Positions 55,503 to 64,000 of a stretch of DNA of 64,000 nt are shown piece by piece; position 1 is the stretch's first letter, and every line of letters begins with the position of its first letter. This DNA comes from Mycobacterium ostraviense (GTDB lineage Bacteria; Actinomycetota; Actinomycetes; Mycobacteriales; Mycobacteriaceae): NCBI RefSeq assembly GCF_002705925.1, contig NZ_NKRE01000001.1, forward strand, positions 2,137,860-2,201,859, written 5' to 3'. A program made the position numbers and the translations under genes. The notes under the pieces were generated by a model. That model made no database searches. It had not been told where the DNA came from and saw nothing but the letters and a program-made list of their open reading frames with translations.

Positions 55503-55795
55503 ATCACTGGTTCAATTACGAGGCCACGGCGAAGATCCTGATCGTCAGCGTGCTGCTCGGCGCCGGGCTGCCGGCGCTGTTCGCGCTCGGGGTGCGGATG
55601 CAGGCCGCCGGGAGGACGGGCACCGTCGGGGAGGCCGGGGACCACGCCGCTCCGCGGCGCCCGGTGTTGGTCGCGATCGGGTGGGCGATCTTCGGGCTGG
55701 TGCTTTCGGTGGTTGTCATCGGGGTGCTGTATATCGCCCGCGACTTCATCGCCCATCACCTCGGCTGGCACCTCCTCGGAGCCCAACGCGCGTAG
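55499..55795 (+). CDS. Small two-helix membrane protein (Rv0544c-like)
   Basis: A 98-residue protein with helices at ~11-32 (KILIVSVLLGAGLPALFALG) and ~57-80 (VAIGWAIFGLVLSVVVIGVL) and a basic loop between. ATG overlaps the pitA stop, so the two are cotranslated; a helper role in phosphate transport is possible but unproven. Corresponds to Mtb Rv0544c by position and size. Confidence 0.85.
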   Translation: MNHWFNYEATAKILIVSVLLGAGLPALFALGVRMQAAGRTGTVGEAGDHAAPRRPVLVAIGWAIFGLVLSVVVIGVLYIARDFIAHHLGWHLLGAQRA

Positions 55796-55853
55796 CGTCG
55801 GATTGGTCCTGACATAGAGTTTTCTGGCGGGCCTGAGGGGAAGTTGTAACAGC

Positions 55854-56159
55854 GTGAACCGATTTCTCACCTCGATCGTGTCGTGGCTGCGGGCGGGCTA
55901 TCCCGAGGGAATTCCACCGACTGACTCGTTTGCCGTCCTGGCCCTGCTGGCGCGCCGACTGACCAACGACGAGGTGCAGGCCGTCGCCAGCGAACTCATC
56001 CGGCGCGGTGAGTTCGACCAGATCGACATCGGGGTGGTGATCACCCAATTCACCGACGACCTGCCGTCACCGGACGATGTGGAGCGGGTGCGCGCCCGGC
56101 TGGCCGCTCACGGCTGGCCGTTCGATCCGCTCGACGATACCCGCGAGGACCACGCATAG
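55854..56159 (+). CDS. DUF3349 protein (Rv0543c-like)
   Basis: A 101-residue helical protein: LTSIVSWLRAGYPEGIPPTD, then YFAVLALLARRLT-like text and VITQFTDDLPSPDDVERVRARL, the DUF3349 pattern. A five-helix fold is known for Mtb Rv0543c; function unknown. GTG start, with AGGGGAAG upstream. The gap to menE is 44 bases. Confidence 0.88.
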   Translation: MNRFLTSIVSWLRAGYPEGIPPTDSFAVLALLARRLTNDEVQAVASELIRRGEFDQIDIGVVITQFTDDLPSPDDVERVRARLAAHGWPFDPLDDTREDHA

Positions 56160-56203
56160 CCGTCCTGCGGGCGCTGAGCGTCCCACCCGGTTGCGCCGTC
56201 TCG

Positions 56204-57319
56204 TTGCTGCTGCCCGCTCTGCAGCGAGTTCTCGAGGACCGCGACCCGGCGCTGGTCGTGACGGCGGCACCCGATGAGTCTGCTTCGGCCGCTTTGCGGG
56301 TGGGGGAAGAGATCGACGACGACGTGGCGCTGGTGGTGACGACGTCGGGAACCACCGGTGCGCCCAAGGGCGCGTTGCTGACCGCCGCCGCTTTGACCGC
56401 CAGCGCCTCGGCCACCCACCACCGTCTCGGCGGCCCGGGCAGCTGGCTGCTGGCCGTGCCGCCGTATCACATCGCCGGACTGCAGGTGCTGGTTCGCAGC
56501 GTGCTAGCCGGTTGCACGCCGGTCGAGCTGGATGTCTCCGCGGGCTTCGACGTCACCCAATTGCCCGGCGCGGTAAGGCGATTGGCTCCGGGGCGGCGAT
56601 ACACGTCGCTGGTGGCCGCCCAGCTGGCCAAGGCGCTCACCCACCCGGCCGCCACCGCAGGGCTGGCCGAACTGGACGCCGTGCTGATCGGCGGCGGACC
56701 GGCGCCGCGGCGCGTCGTGGACGCCGCGGCGGCGGCCGGTATCAGGGTGGTGCGCACCTACGGCATGAGTGAGACCGCGGGCGGCTGCGTGTACGACGGC
56801 GTACCGCTCGACGGGGTCCGGGTGCGGATCCTGGCCGATGGCCGCATCGCGCTGGGCGGCCCGATGCTGGCGAAGGGCTACCGCAACCCGGTCGATCCCG
56901 ACCCGTTCGCCGAACCGGGCTGGTTCCACACCGATGACCTTGGCGCGGTGGAGGATTCGGGTGTGCTGCGGGTCCTGGGGCGGGTCGATGATGCGATCAG
57001 CACCGGTGGACTGACCGTGCTGCCGGGGCCGGTGGAGATGGCACTGGGCAGCCATCCGGCGGTGGCTGACTGTGCGGTTTTCGGGGTGGCCGATGACCGG
57101 TTGGGCCAGCGCGTGGTGGCCGCGATCGTGGTCCGCGCTGGTTGCGCCGCGCCGACGCTGGAGGCATTGCGAGCGCAGGTCGCGCGCACGCTCGATGTCA
57201 CCGCCGCGCCACGCGAGCTGCACATCGTCGACGAGCTACCGCGACGCGGCATCGGCAAGATCGACCGGGCGGCGTTGGTGCGCCGCGTCGCCGGCGATCA
57301 GGTCGCCAGCGATCAATAG
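56204..57319 (+). CDS. menE: o-Succinylbenzoate-CoA ligase MenE
   Basis: A ~371-residue adenylating enzyme activating o-succinylbenzoate. AMP motif VVTTSGTTGAPKGALLT, YGMSETAGGCVYDGVPL, then GWFHTDDLGA and LPRRGIGKIDRAALVRR with the catalytic Lys. Corresponds to Mtb Rv0542c. The start is doubtful: TTG 56204 is the first accepted start codon, yet similarity to the Mtb protein extends upstream (VLRALSVPPG) to about 56162 with no ATG or GTG in frame. Either a rare start or an indel near 56150-56162 explains this. Confidence 0.9.
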   Translation: MLLPALQRVLEDRDPALVVTAAPDESASAALRVGEEIDDDVALVVTTSGTTGAPKGALLTAAALTASASATHHRLGGPGSWLLAVPPYHIAGLQVLVRSVLAGCTPVELDVSAGFDVTQLPGAVRRLAPGRRYTSLVAAQLAKALTHPAATAGLAELDAVLIGGGPAPRRVVDAAAAAGIRVVRTYGMSETAGGCVYDGVPLDGVRVRILADGRIALGGPMLAKGYRNPVDPDPFAEPGWFHTDDLGAVEDSGVLRVLGRVDDAISTGGLTVLPGPVEMALGSHPAVADCAVFGVADDRLGQRVVAAIVVRAGCAAPTLEALRAQVARTLDVTAAPRELHIVDELPRRGIGKIDRAALVRRVAGDQVASDQ

Positions 57320-57330
57320 GCTGAGCGATC

Positions 57331-58683
57331 GTGAGAATTGCCCGCCGGGAAACGTCAGCCGTCGCGGTCGGGGTCGTCCTGGTGGCAGCCGCCTTCGTGC
57401 TGCCGCGGATGAATCTCGGTGTGAAACCGCGCCGCGACATCGACCTGGAACGCTTCGCCTCGCGGGCCGGCGCCGCGCCGATCTTCGGCTACTGGGACAT
57501 CCACGCCAGCTGGGGCACCTGGGCCGCGATCATCATTGCGCTGGCCGTCGTGGCGTGGGGCCCGGCTGTGGCGCAACAACTTTCGTGGCGGATGCTGATC
57601 CCCGGCAGCTGGGTCACCAGCTGCGCCTGGGCGTTTTCGCTGGCGATGATCGACGGCTGGCAGCAAGGCTTCGCCGGCCGATTGACCGCCAAGGACGAAT
57701 ATTTGTTTGAGGTGCCGGGCGTTAAAGACATCCCGGCGACGGTCCGGACGTTCGCCGGCCGGATCGTCGACTTCCAGCCGAATTCCTGGACCACCCATGT
57801 CTCCGGGCATCCGCCGGGCGCGCTGCTGACGTTTGTGTGGCTGGATCGGCTCGGCCTGCACGGCGGGGCCTGGGCCGGGCTGCTGTGCCTGCTGGTCGGT
57901 TCCAGCGCCGCCGCGGCGGTGGTGATCGCCGTCCGCGCTTTAGCCGGCGAGCACAACGCGCGGCGCGCCGCCCCTTTTCTCGCGCTGGCGCCGACCGCGA
58001 TCTGGGTCGCGGTGTCGGCCGACGGATATTTCGCCGGCATCGCGGCGTGGGGTATCGCGCTGCTTGCGGTTGCGGTGCACGGTGGGACGCGGTTTCCCGT
58101 GCTGGTGGCCGTCGGGGCGGGCCTGCTGCTGAGCTGGGGCGTCTTTCTCAGCTACGGGCTGCTGCTGATGGGGCTTCCGGCATTGGCGGTGCTGGTATCC
58201 GCGAAGAACTGGCGGGCCGCGCTGCGGGCCCTGGGGCCGGCCGTCTTGGCCGCGGCGGCGGTGGCGGTGGCCTTCGCCGTCGCCGGGTTCTGCTGGTTCG
58301 ACGGCTATACCCTTGTGCAGCAGCGGTATTGGCAGGGTATCGCGAAGGACCGCCCGTTTCAGTACTGGGGATGGGCCAACCTGGCTTGTGTGGTGTGCGC
58401 CATCGGGCTGGGCAGCGTCGCCGGCATCAGCCGGGTGTTCGACCGCGACGCCATCGCTCGCCGCTCCGGGTTTCATCTGTTGCTGCTGGGGGTGCTGGCC
58501 GCCATCGTCTGCGCGGACCTGAGCATGCTGAGCAAGGCGGAGACGGAACGGATCTGGCTGCCGTTCACCATCTGGCTGACCGCAGCGCCGGCGCTGCTGC
58601 CGGCGCAGTCCGACCGGCTGTGGCTGGCGGTCAACGCCGCCGGTGCCTTACTGCTGAACAGCATCATCTTCACCAACTGGTAG
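57331..58683 (+). CDS. Polytopic membrane protein (Rv0541c-like)
   Basis: A 450-residue protein with about 10-12 helices. The first long extracytoplasmic loop carries GYWDIHASWGTW and FEVPGVKDIPATVRTFAGRI, and HVSGHPPGALLTFVWLDRLG follows, reminiscent of GT-C type lipid-linked glycosyltransferases, though no DDx motif is clear. Corresponds to Mtb Rv0541c. GTG start, 12 bases after menE. Function unknown. Confidence 0.8.
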   Translation: MRIARRETSAVAVGVVLVAAAFVLPRMNLGVKPRRDIDLERFASRAGAAPIFGYWDIHASWGTWAAIIIALAVVAWGPAVAQQLSWRMLIPGSWVTSCAWAFSLAMIDGWQQGFAGRLTAKDEYLFEVPGVKDIPATVRTFAGRIVDFQPNSWTTHVSGHPPGALLTFVWLDRLGLHGGAWAGLLCLLVGSSAAAAVVIAVRALAGEHNARRAAPFLALAPTAIWVAVSADGYFAGIAAWGIALLAVAVHGGTRFPVLVAVGAGLLLSWGVFLSYGLLLMGLPALAVLVSAKNWRAALRALGPAVLAAAAVAVAFAVAGFCWFDGYTLVQQRYWQGIAKDRPFQYWGWANLACVVCAIGLGSVAGISRVFDRDAIARRSGFHLLLLGVLAAIVCADLSMLSKAETERIWLPFTIWLTAAPALLPAQSDRLWLAVNAAGALLLNSIIFTNW

Positions 58684-58691
58684 GCGGATAC

Positions 58692-59981
58692 ATGGAAGGG
58701 TCACTGGCACGTCGGCTCGGCACCACCGATGCGGTGGTGATCGGGCTGGGATCGATGATCGGCGCCGGGGTGTTCGCCGCGTTTGGCCCGGCCGCCCGGG
58801 CTGCCGGCGTGGGGCTGCTGATCGGGCTGGCGCTCGCCGCGGCGGTCGCCTATTGCAACGCGATCGCTTCGGCCCGGCTGGCCGCGCGGTATCCGGTTTC
58901 CGGCGGCACCTACATCTACGGGCGCGAACGCCTGGGACCGTGGTGGGGCTTCCTGGCCGGTTGGGGATTCGTGATCGGCAAGACGGCCTCGTGTGCGGCG
59001 ATGGCGTTGACTGTCGCCTCCTACACCGTCACCGGGCCGGGGTGGGCGCAGCGAGCCGTAGCGGTCAGCGCCGTGGCGGTGCTGGCCGCGCTGAATTATC
59101 GCGGCATCACCAAGACCGCGATGCTGGCCCGAATATTGGTGGCGTGCACCATTATTGCGCTCGCCGTCGTGGTGATCGGCATCGCCGCGGCCCGGCCCGG
59201 GTCTACCCATCTGATCGAAGGCTGGTCCGTCGTCACGCCCTACGGAGTGCTGCAGGCGGCGGGACTGCTGTTCTTCGCGTTCGCCGGTTATGCGCGCATC
59301 GCCACGATGGGTGAAGAGGTCCGTGACCCGGCCCATGCCATCCCCAAGGCGATCACCCTGGCGCTGACGATCACGGTGGCGACCTATCTGGTGGTCGGGG
59401 TGGCGGTCCTGTCGGCCGCCGGCCCGGACCGGCTGGCCACAGCCGCGGCGCCGCTGGCCGAGGCGCTGCGCGCCGCCGGTGCCACGTCGTTGGTGCCGGT
59501 GGTGGCCGTCGGCGGCCCGCTGGCCTCCCTCGGTGCGCTGCTGGCGCTGATCGCCGGGGTCGGCCGCACCGCGCTGGCGATGGCCCGTCATCGGGACCTG
59601 CCCCGCTGGCTGGCCGCGGTCCATCCGCGCTATCAGGTGCCGCACCACGCCGAGATCGCGCTGGCCGTCGCAGTATGCGTGCTGGTGGCCACCGTGGATC
59701 TGCGCGGCGCGATCGGTTTCTCGTCCTTTGGCGTGTTGATCTACTACGCGATCGCCAACGCCGCCGCCTACACCCTGGCGGGCCGCGTCCGGCTGCGAGC
59801 GCTGAGCGTCTGCGGGCTGATCGGTTGTCTGGTCCTGGTGGTCACACTGCCGTGGGAATCGGTCGCCGCTGGGCTGGGCATATTTGCCGTCGGGGTCGCC
59901 GGGCGCTGGGTGGTGCTGCGCCGCCGAACCCGCCCCGATGGCCAGCCCGGCAACAGCCCCGACGCGGCCACAGCCGAGTGA
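58692..59981 (+). CDS. APC-family amino-acid permease
   Basis: A 429-residue transporter with ~12 helices. The APC signature [22 protein letters not shown] is at the first helix, followed by [26 protein letters not shown] and [27 protein letters not shown]. The substrate is probably an amino acid or amine. It sits eight bases after the Rv0541c-like gene, so cotranscription is likely. In Mtb no such gene follows Rv0541c as I recall, so it is an insertion here or loss there. Confidence 0.88.
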   Translation: MEGSLARRLGTTDAVVIGLGSMIGAGVFAAFGPAARAAGVGLLIGLALAAAVAYCNAIASARLAARYPVSGGTYIYGRERLGPWWGFLAGWGFVIGKTASCAAMALTVASYTVTGPGWAQRAVAVSAVAVLAALNYRGITKTAMLARILVACTIIALAVVVIGIAAARPGSTHLIEGWSVVTPYGVLQAAGLLFFAFAGYARIATMGEEVRDPAHAIPKAITLALTITVATYLVVGVAVLSAAGPDRLATAAAPLAEALRAAGATSLVPVVAVGGPLASLGALLALIAGVGRTALAMARHRDLPRWLAAVHPRYQVPHHAEIALAVAVCVLVATVDLRGAIGFSSFGVLIYYAIANAAAYTLAGRVRLRALSVCGLIGCLVLVVTLPWESVAAGLGIFAVGVAGRWVVLRRRTRPDGQPGNSPDAATAE

Positions 59982-60372
59982 GGCAGCAGGGTTGGGCGCT
60001 GCGGTCGCTGACAGCTGCGCCGTAGCTGGTGGTCCGGCGTGCCACCGGCGACGAGGCGCATCGGGTCTGACCGCGGCGAACGACTCGCCGCGCTTGCGTC
60101 ACCGTCGGCGCGGTACGCCAAGAGGTGTGTCCGAACGAATGTCCGGGCGCGCCGCACGTTTCGCCGCTGGGCGTCGCACCGCCGTGCCTGCCGGTCGCGG
60201 CACTGCGCGAGGCGCTGCCGCAGCTGAACACCCAACCGGCGAGCATGGCCGGGTCGGCGCCAGTAGTGGTGCGCCGAACCCCCACATCCCCACCGAAGCG
60301 GCGTTATCATCCGCCCGGACAGGGCAGGTCGATACCGGCCAGCCGGGCTGGCAGGTGTTGACGGGAGAGGCT
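59982..60372. other. 390 bases with no recognised gene
   Basis: Short open frames on both strands show no known family and no RBS. The stretch probably carries the promoter of the following PE_PGRS gene. Confidence 0.4.
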
Positions 60373-62126
60373 ATGTCGTCTGTGATCGCCGCGCCACAAG
60401 CGCTGAGCAGTGCGGCTGTGGAAATGGACATGATCGGTTCGGCGATTCGTCAGGCCACCGCCACCGCGGCTGCCCCGACCACCCAGATGATGGCAGCCGC
60501 CAGCGACGAGGTGTCGGCGGCGATCGCGGCGGTGTTTCGGGAACACGGCAGCGTCTATCACTCGATCAGCGCTCAGGCAGCGGCGTTCCATGACCAATTC
60601 GTGCAGGCGATGACGGCGGCTGCGGGGTCGTACGCCGGCGCCGAGGCAGCCAACGCTGCACCGCTGCAGCATGCACTGAACGCGATCAACGCGCCCGTAC
60701 AGTCGTTGACCGGGCGCCCACTGATCGGCAACGGCGCAGACGCGGTAACCCCGGGCGGTAACGGCGGCACCGGCGGTTGGCTGTACGGCAACGGCGGCAA
60801 GGGCGCCGCCGGCTTGCCGGGCCAGGCGGGTGGTAGCGGCGGCAACGCCGGCTTGATCGGCAACGGCGGCGCCGGCGGTGCCGGTGGAGCGGGGGCGGCC
60901 GGTGGCGCGGGCGGCGACGCCTGGCTGTTCGGGACCGGCGGAGCCGGCGGCAACGGCGGCCGGCACGGCCGGAGCGCCTGGGGTCAACCCGACTGAGAAC
61001 ATCACTCAGCCCCAGGCCACCAACGGCGACAACGGTTCATGCTGGGACCGGTGTCGGCGGCGGCGGCGGCGTCCAAGGCAATGGCGGGCAGCAAGGCGGC
61101 GATGGCGGCGCCGGCGGCAGCGGAGTGACCGCCAGCAATCAGGCCGGCGGTGGCGGCGGGGGTGGTGCCGGCGGGCCCGGCGGATTCGGCGCTCCGGGCG
61201 GAACCGGCGGGGACGGCGCCGCCTTGGTCAATCAGGGCGGCGGTGTCATCGACGGTGGCGGTAGCGGCGGTAGCGGCGGTGGCGGCGGCGTCGGTGGCGC
61301 CGGCGGAGCCGGTGCACCCGGTGGCACCGGCGGAGCAGGCGGAAGCGGCGTTGATTCCCCGCTTGGTCTTGGCGCCGGCGGCGGCGGAGGAGGAGTCGAT
61401 GGGTCGGGCGGTCTCGGTGACGGCGCCACGAACGGCCCGTCGGGCGGAGCCGGGATCAACGGCGGGGCCGTCGGTCTTCCGAACTTCGGCACCCAGCCCA
61501 CCGCTGGTGGTGGCGGCGGCGCCGGCGGCGGAGCCCCCAACACTGGATTGAGTTCTAACGGTGGTGGCGGCGGCGCCGGCGGCGTTGGTGGAATCGGCGC
61601 CGACGGCGGTACCCGGGGTGCGGGCGGCGCCGGTTTTGGATTGGGCAATTTCGGCGGTGACGGCGGACAAGGCGGCGCCGGCAGCGCCGGCACTCCCGGC
61701 GAGGCCGGTATGAGAGGCGGCTCAGGAGGAGCCGGCGGTCGTGGTGGGTGGCTGTTCGGCAACGGCGGGAACGGCGACTCCGGCGGAAACGGCGGCGCCG
61801 GGGGCGTGGGCGGTCCAGGTGAGGTCGGCGTGGCTGCCGGGGGCAACGGCGGCGCCGGCGGCCCTGGCGGCGCCGGTGGCAGCGGCGGCGACGGCGGGGC
61901 CGGCGGAAACGGCGCCGCCGGTGGGGCAGGCGGCCTCTTCGGTCACGCCGGTGCAGCCGGTGCCGGTGGGGTGGGCGGCACCGGGGGTAGCGGCGGCTCG
62001 GGTGGCGGCGGCGGTGCTGGCGCTGCCGGCGGACTCGGCAGCACCAACGGCGCCACGGGCGCATCAGGTGCGGCTGGGCTGGCCGGCGTCGCTGGGCAGC
62101 CAGGACAATCCGGGCAGCCCGGCTGA
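60373..62126 (+). pseudogene. PE_PGRS family gene, two frameshifts
   Basis: The PE domain begins [20 protein letters not shown] and runs to [17 protein letters not shown], with the linker [15 protein letters not shown] and then PGRS repeats. Near 60965 (GGCGGCCGGCACGGCC) the reading moves to a second frame ([20 protein letters not shown]), and near 61040 to a third, continuing AGTGVGGGGGVQGNGG through AGQPGQSGQPG to the stop at 62126. Two +1 shifts restore a ~580-residue protein. Repetitive GC-rich PGRS DNA is prone to assembly errors, so the gene may be intact. The RBS GGGAGAGG precedes the ATG. Confidence 0.8.
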
Positions 62127-62300
62127 CAGCCTGAGACCGCGTCGTTGTAGCCCGGTCGCGCGGTCACCCGCTTGAGGCGACCATCCGGGGCACACGGCGC
62201 CGGGGCGACCCGGACTGGCACTAACGGATCAACCGCCACGCCAGACCACTGCGGCTATCGGGCGCAACCGGCTGACACTAGAAGCATTCGACCGCCTGGC

Positions 62301-62963
62301 TCACCATCCGGCCGCGCGGGTGACCCGCGCGAAGCGACTGTCCGGGCCGCATGCCTCGCGTACCACCGCGAGGTCGTCGACAACGTCGACGTCGGTCAGG
62401 CGCGGCACCGAAGCCACGTCAATACCGTTGTCGCGCAACGCCTTCAGGGTGAGTTCACCGGTATCAGGCTGCGACATCGGGATGCCGCGCAGGCACTCCG
62501 CCGCAGCAGGGCTGTGGACTCCGAGCACCCACCAGCCACCGTCTATTGCCAATCCGAGCACCGCCGGCGTCTCGAGTAACCGTCGTGCGCAATCGCCCAG
62601 CAGTCCGGGCCTCACCTGCGGGGTGTCCATTCCGATTTGCAGTACGGGATACCCGTCTGCGGCATCGGCGTGTGCGTTGGCCAGCCGGTCGGCAAAGCCG
62701 TCGCCACGCTGCGCGATGACCGTGAAGGCCTTCAGCCGTTGCCGGATGTCGTCGGCGTTGGCCGCCCCGTCCAAGTTCCCGGTGAGCGCCACCACCCGCG
62801 CGGCCACCGGCGCCGCGGCCACCGCATCCAGCGTGTCCAGCAACGCGGCGGCGGCAATCTCCGCCGCAATCCGGTCACCAACCGTCGCGGCCAGCCGCGT
62901 CTTGGCGAATCCGGGCTCCGGGGCCTTGGCGACCACCAGCACCGTGACCGGCAGCACGCTCAC
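62301..62963 (-). CDS. TIGR04282/DUF2064 glycosyltransferase-like protein (Rv0540-like)
   Basis: A 220-residue protein with the nucleotidyltransferase/GT-A-like fold of DUF2064: VTVLVVAKAPEPGFAKTRLA at the N-terminus, LQIGMDTPQVRPGLL and AIDGGWWVLGV. Corresponds to Mtb Rv0540. GTG start overlaps the Rv0539-like stop (GTGA), so the pair is coupled. Donor and acceptor not known. Confidence 0.88.
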   Translation of the reverse strand: MSVLPVTVLVVAKAPEPGFAKTRLAATVGDRIAAEIAAAALLDTLDAVAAAPVAARVVALTGNLDGAANADDIRQRLKAFTVIAQRGDGFADRLANAHADAADGYPVLQIGMDTPQVRPGLLGDCARRLLETPAVLGLAIDGGWWVLGVHSPAAAECLRGIPMSQPDTGELTLKALRDNGIDVASVPRLTDVDVVDDLAVVREACGPDSRFARVTRAAGW

Positions 62964-63616
62964 GAGATCACCTTCCAGAAGTCCAGAATCGCGATGATGC
63001 TGCCGCGTAACGAACCACTGACCTTGGACTTTCCGCCGGTCCGGGGACCGTAGCTGACGTCGAGTTCGACCACCCGCCAGCCGGCCGCCGCCGCACGGAC
63101 CAACAGTTCCAGCGGATACCCCGACCGTCGATCGGCGACGCCCAGTTCCAGCAGCGCCTCCCGCCTGGCCACCCGCATGGGCGCGATGTCGTGTACCGGC
63201 AAGCCGTGACGGGTGCGCAGCCGCCAGCTCATCACCACCGTGCCCAACCGCGCCACCCATGGCCAGTGCAATCCGCGAACCGGACGGCGCCGACCGGTTA
63301 CCAGGTCGGCGCCCCGCTCGAGTTCGGCTACCAGCCGGGGCAACTCACCGGCATCCATCGAGCCGTCGGCGTCGATCACCGCCACAATCGGGGTTGTCGC
63401 GGCTTCCACGCCCGCGTGCACCGCAGCGCCGTAACCTGGCCGCGGCTCACCGACCACCCGTGCACCGTGGCGGGTCGCCACCGCCGCCGTGTTGTCGGTG
63501 CTGTTGTTGTCCACCACCAGCGCCCCATAACCGGCCGGGATGGCGGCCAGCACCGCCGGTAGCGACTCTTCCTCGTTGAGACAGGGCAGCACCACCGTCA
63601 CCGCATCGCCGGGCAT
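62960..63616 (-). CDS. Family 2 glycosyltransferase (Rv0539-like)
   Basis: A 218-residue GT2 enzyme. VTVVLPCLNEEESLPAVLAA is the nucleotide-binding start, VIDADGSMDAGELPRL is the DXD metal site, and APMRVARREALLELG with GYPLELLVRAAAAGWRV follows. Probably uses an activated sugar to glycosylate polyprenyl phosphate (Mtb Rv0539 is annotated as dolichyl-phosphate sugar synthase-like). No membrane domain. Coupled to the Rv0540-like gene. Thirty-three bases separate it from the upstream gene. Confidence 0.9.
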   Translation of the reverse strand: MPGDAVTVVLPCLNEEESLPAVLAAIPAGYGALVVDNNSTDNTAAVATRHGARVVGEPRPGYGAAVHAGVEAATTPIVAVIDADGSMDAGELPRLVAELERGADLVTGRRRPVRGLHWPWVARLGTVVMSWRLRTRHGLPVHDIAPMRVARREALLELGVADRRSGYPLELLVRAAAAGWRVVELDVSYGPRTGGKSKVSGSLRGSIIAILDFWKVIS

Positions 63617-63649
63617 GCCCTCCGACCTTAGGCGATGCCGCGCCCGGGA

Positions 63650-63971
63650 TCAGTCCCCGGAGCGGCCGCCGCCGCTGCCGCCGCTGCTGCCGCTGCTGCC
63701 ACTGCTGCCGCCGCTGCCGCCGCTGCCGCCGCTGCCGCCGCTGCCACCCCCGAGTGGCGGCTGCGGCGCCGGGGCCACCGTCTGCGGCGCCGGGGCCACC
63801 GTCTGCGGTGCCTGCGGGGCCACAGTCTGCTGCTGGGTTGGTGCCTGTTGGGTTGGTGCCTGTTGGGTTGGTACTTGCGTCGGCTGGGGAGCGGCGGTCG
63901 TCGGAGCGACCGTGGTCGGAGGAACGGTCGTCGGAGCGACCGTCGTGGTCACTGGGGCCATCGTCGTGGGC
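63650..63971 (-). CDS. Pro/Thr-rich protein, C-terminal part (Rv0538-like)
   Basis: About 107 visible residues, the 3' end of a gene cut off by the contig end. Thr/Pro/Val-rich (TTVAPTTVPP units), then QAPTQ repeats (three copies), TVAPAPQ repeats (two copies) and a Gly-Ser tail [13 protein letters not shown]. This composition and position next to Rv0539 fit the tail of Mtb Rv0538, a membrane protein with a Pro/Thr-rich end. The upstream membrane part is missing. Confidence 0.7.
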
Positions 63972-64000
63972 CTGTCTCTTATACACATCTGACGCTGCCG
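63972..64000. other. Nextera adapter at the window end
   Basis: CTGTCTCTTATACACATCT is the complement of the 19-base transposon mosaic end, followed by GACGCTGCCG of the standard Nextera adapter. These 29 bases are not genomic; the sequence beyond the Rv0538-like tail is unknown. Confidence 0.98.

Noticed and set aside
63650..63971. The Gly-Ser and Pro-Thr repeats as an independent satellite
   Set aside because: They are in frame with a stop and match the composition expected of the Rv0538 C-terminus next to Rv0539.

Overview
The window comes from a slow-growing Mycobacterium. It is GC-rich, carries two PE_PGRS genes, a DosR-type dormancy gene set and the complete mycobacterial menaquinone cluster, and from about 27.6 kb to the right end it follows, inverted, the gene order I remember for M. 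tuberculosis (Mtb) Rv0566c down to Rv0538. Mtb locus names below are from memory of protein sequence and gene order, not from a search. PE_PGRS genes and several insertions absent from Mtb point to a non-tuberculous slow grower; the species cannot be fixed from this window.

Left part (1-16 kb): a dormancy/redox neighbourhood. A Rv0571c-like phosphoribosyltransferase-hydrolase fusion is followed by archease and RtcB (RNA ligation), a PhoU-type regulator and, convergently, a long hibernation-factor/DATIN-like protein, then the B12-dependent ribonucleotide reductase nrdZ with its DUF1918 partner. Several upstream regions carry DosR-like boxes of the form GGGAC-N4-G[T/C]CCC. Next come relatives of Rv0577 and Rv0576, both frame-disrupted, galK/galT, a haloalkane dehalogenase, a Rv0575c-like FAD monooxygenase and a CYP135-type P450.

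Middle part (16-27.6 kb): an accessory stretch of small or poorly known genes: two DUF5994 proteins flanking a cold-shock gene, small membrane proteins (DUF998, DUF2784, DUF4396), a frameshifted PF10118 protein, two SDRs (one mycofactocin-type), a CPA1 antiporter, an LLM F420-type oxidoreductase, and a small membrane gene plus a truncated DUF523-like gene near DosR-like boxes. tRNA-Tyr and yajQ close this stretch.

Right part (27.6-64 kb): core respiration and lipid genes. These are a Baeyer-Villiger-type monooxygenase, a membrane-anchored trypsin-like protease, gpsA, two tandem SulP transporters with duplicated promoters, an orphan HicB with two palindromic operators, htpX, a polyprenyl diphosphate synthase and menJ. 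The menaquinone operon (amidohydrolase-menC-bpoC-menD-Rv0556-mgtA, then a PE_PGRS, then menG) runs leftward. fadD8, a Ddn-like protein, menB, an SDR, a VOC protein, pitA, Rv0544c, DUF3349, menE, a polytopic membrane protein and an APC permease run rightward. A second PE_PGRS and the Rv0540-Rv0539-Rv0538 glycosyltransferase group end the window.

Sequence quality matters here. A Nextera transposon end lies inside the first PE_PGRS gene, the last 29 bases are Nextera adapter, and at least five genes have single-base-type frameshifts. The frameshifts should be treated as possible assembly errors until checked against reads.
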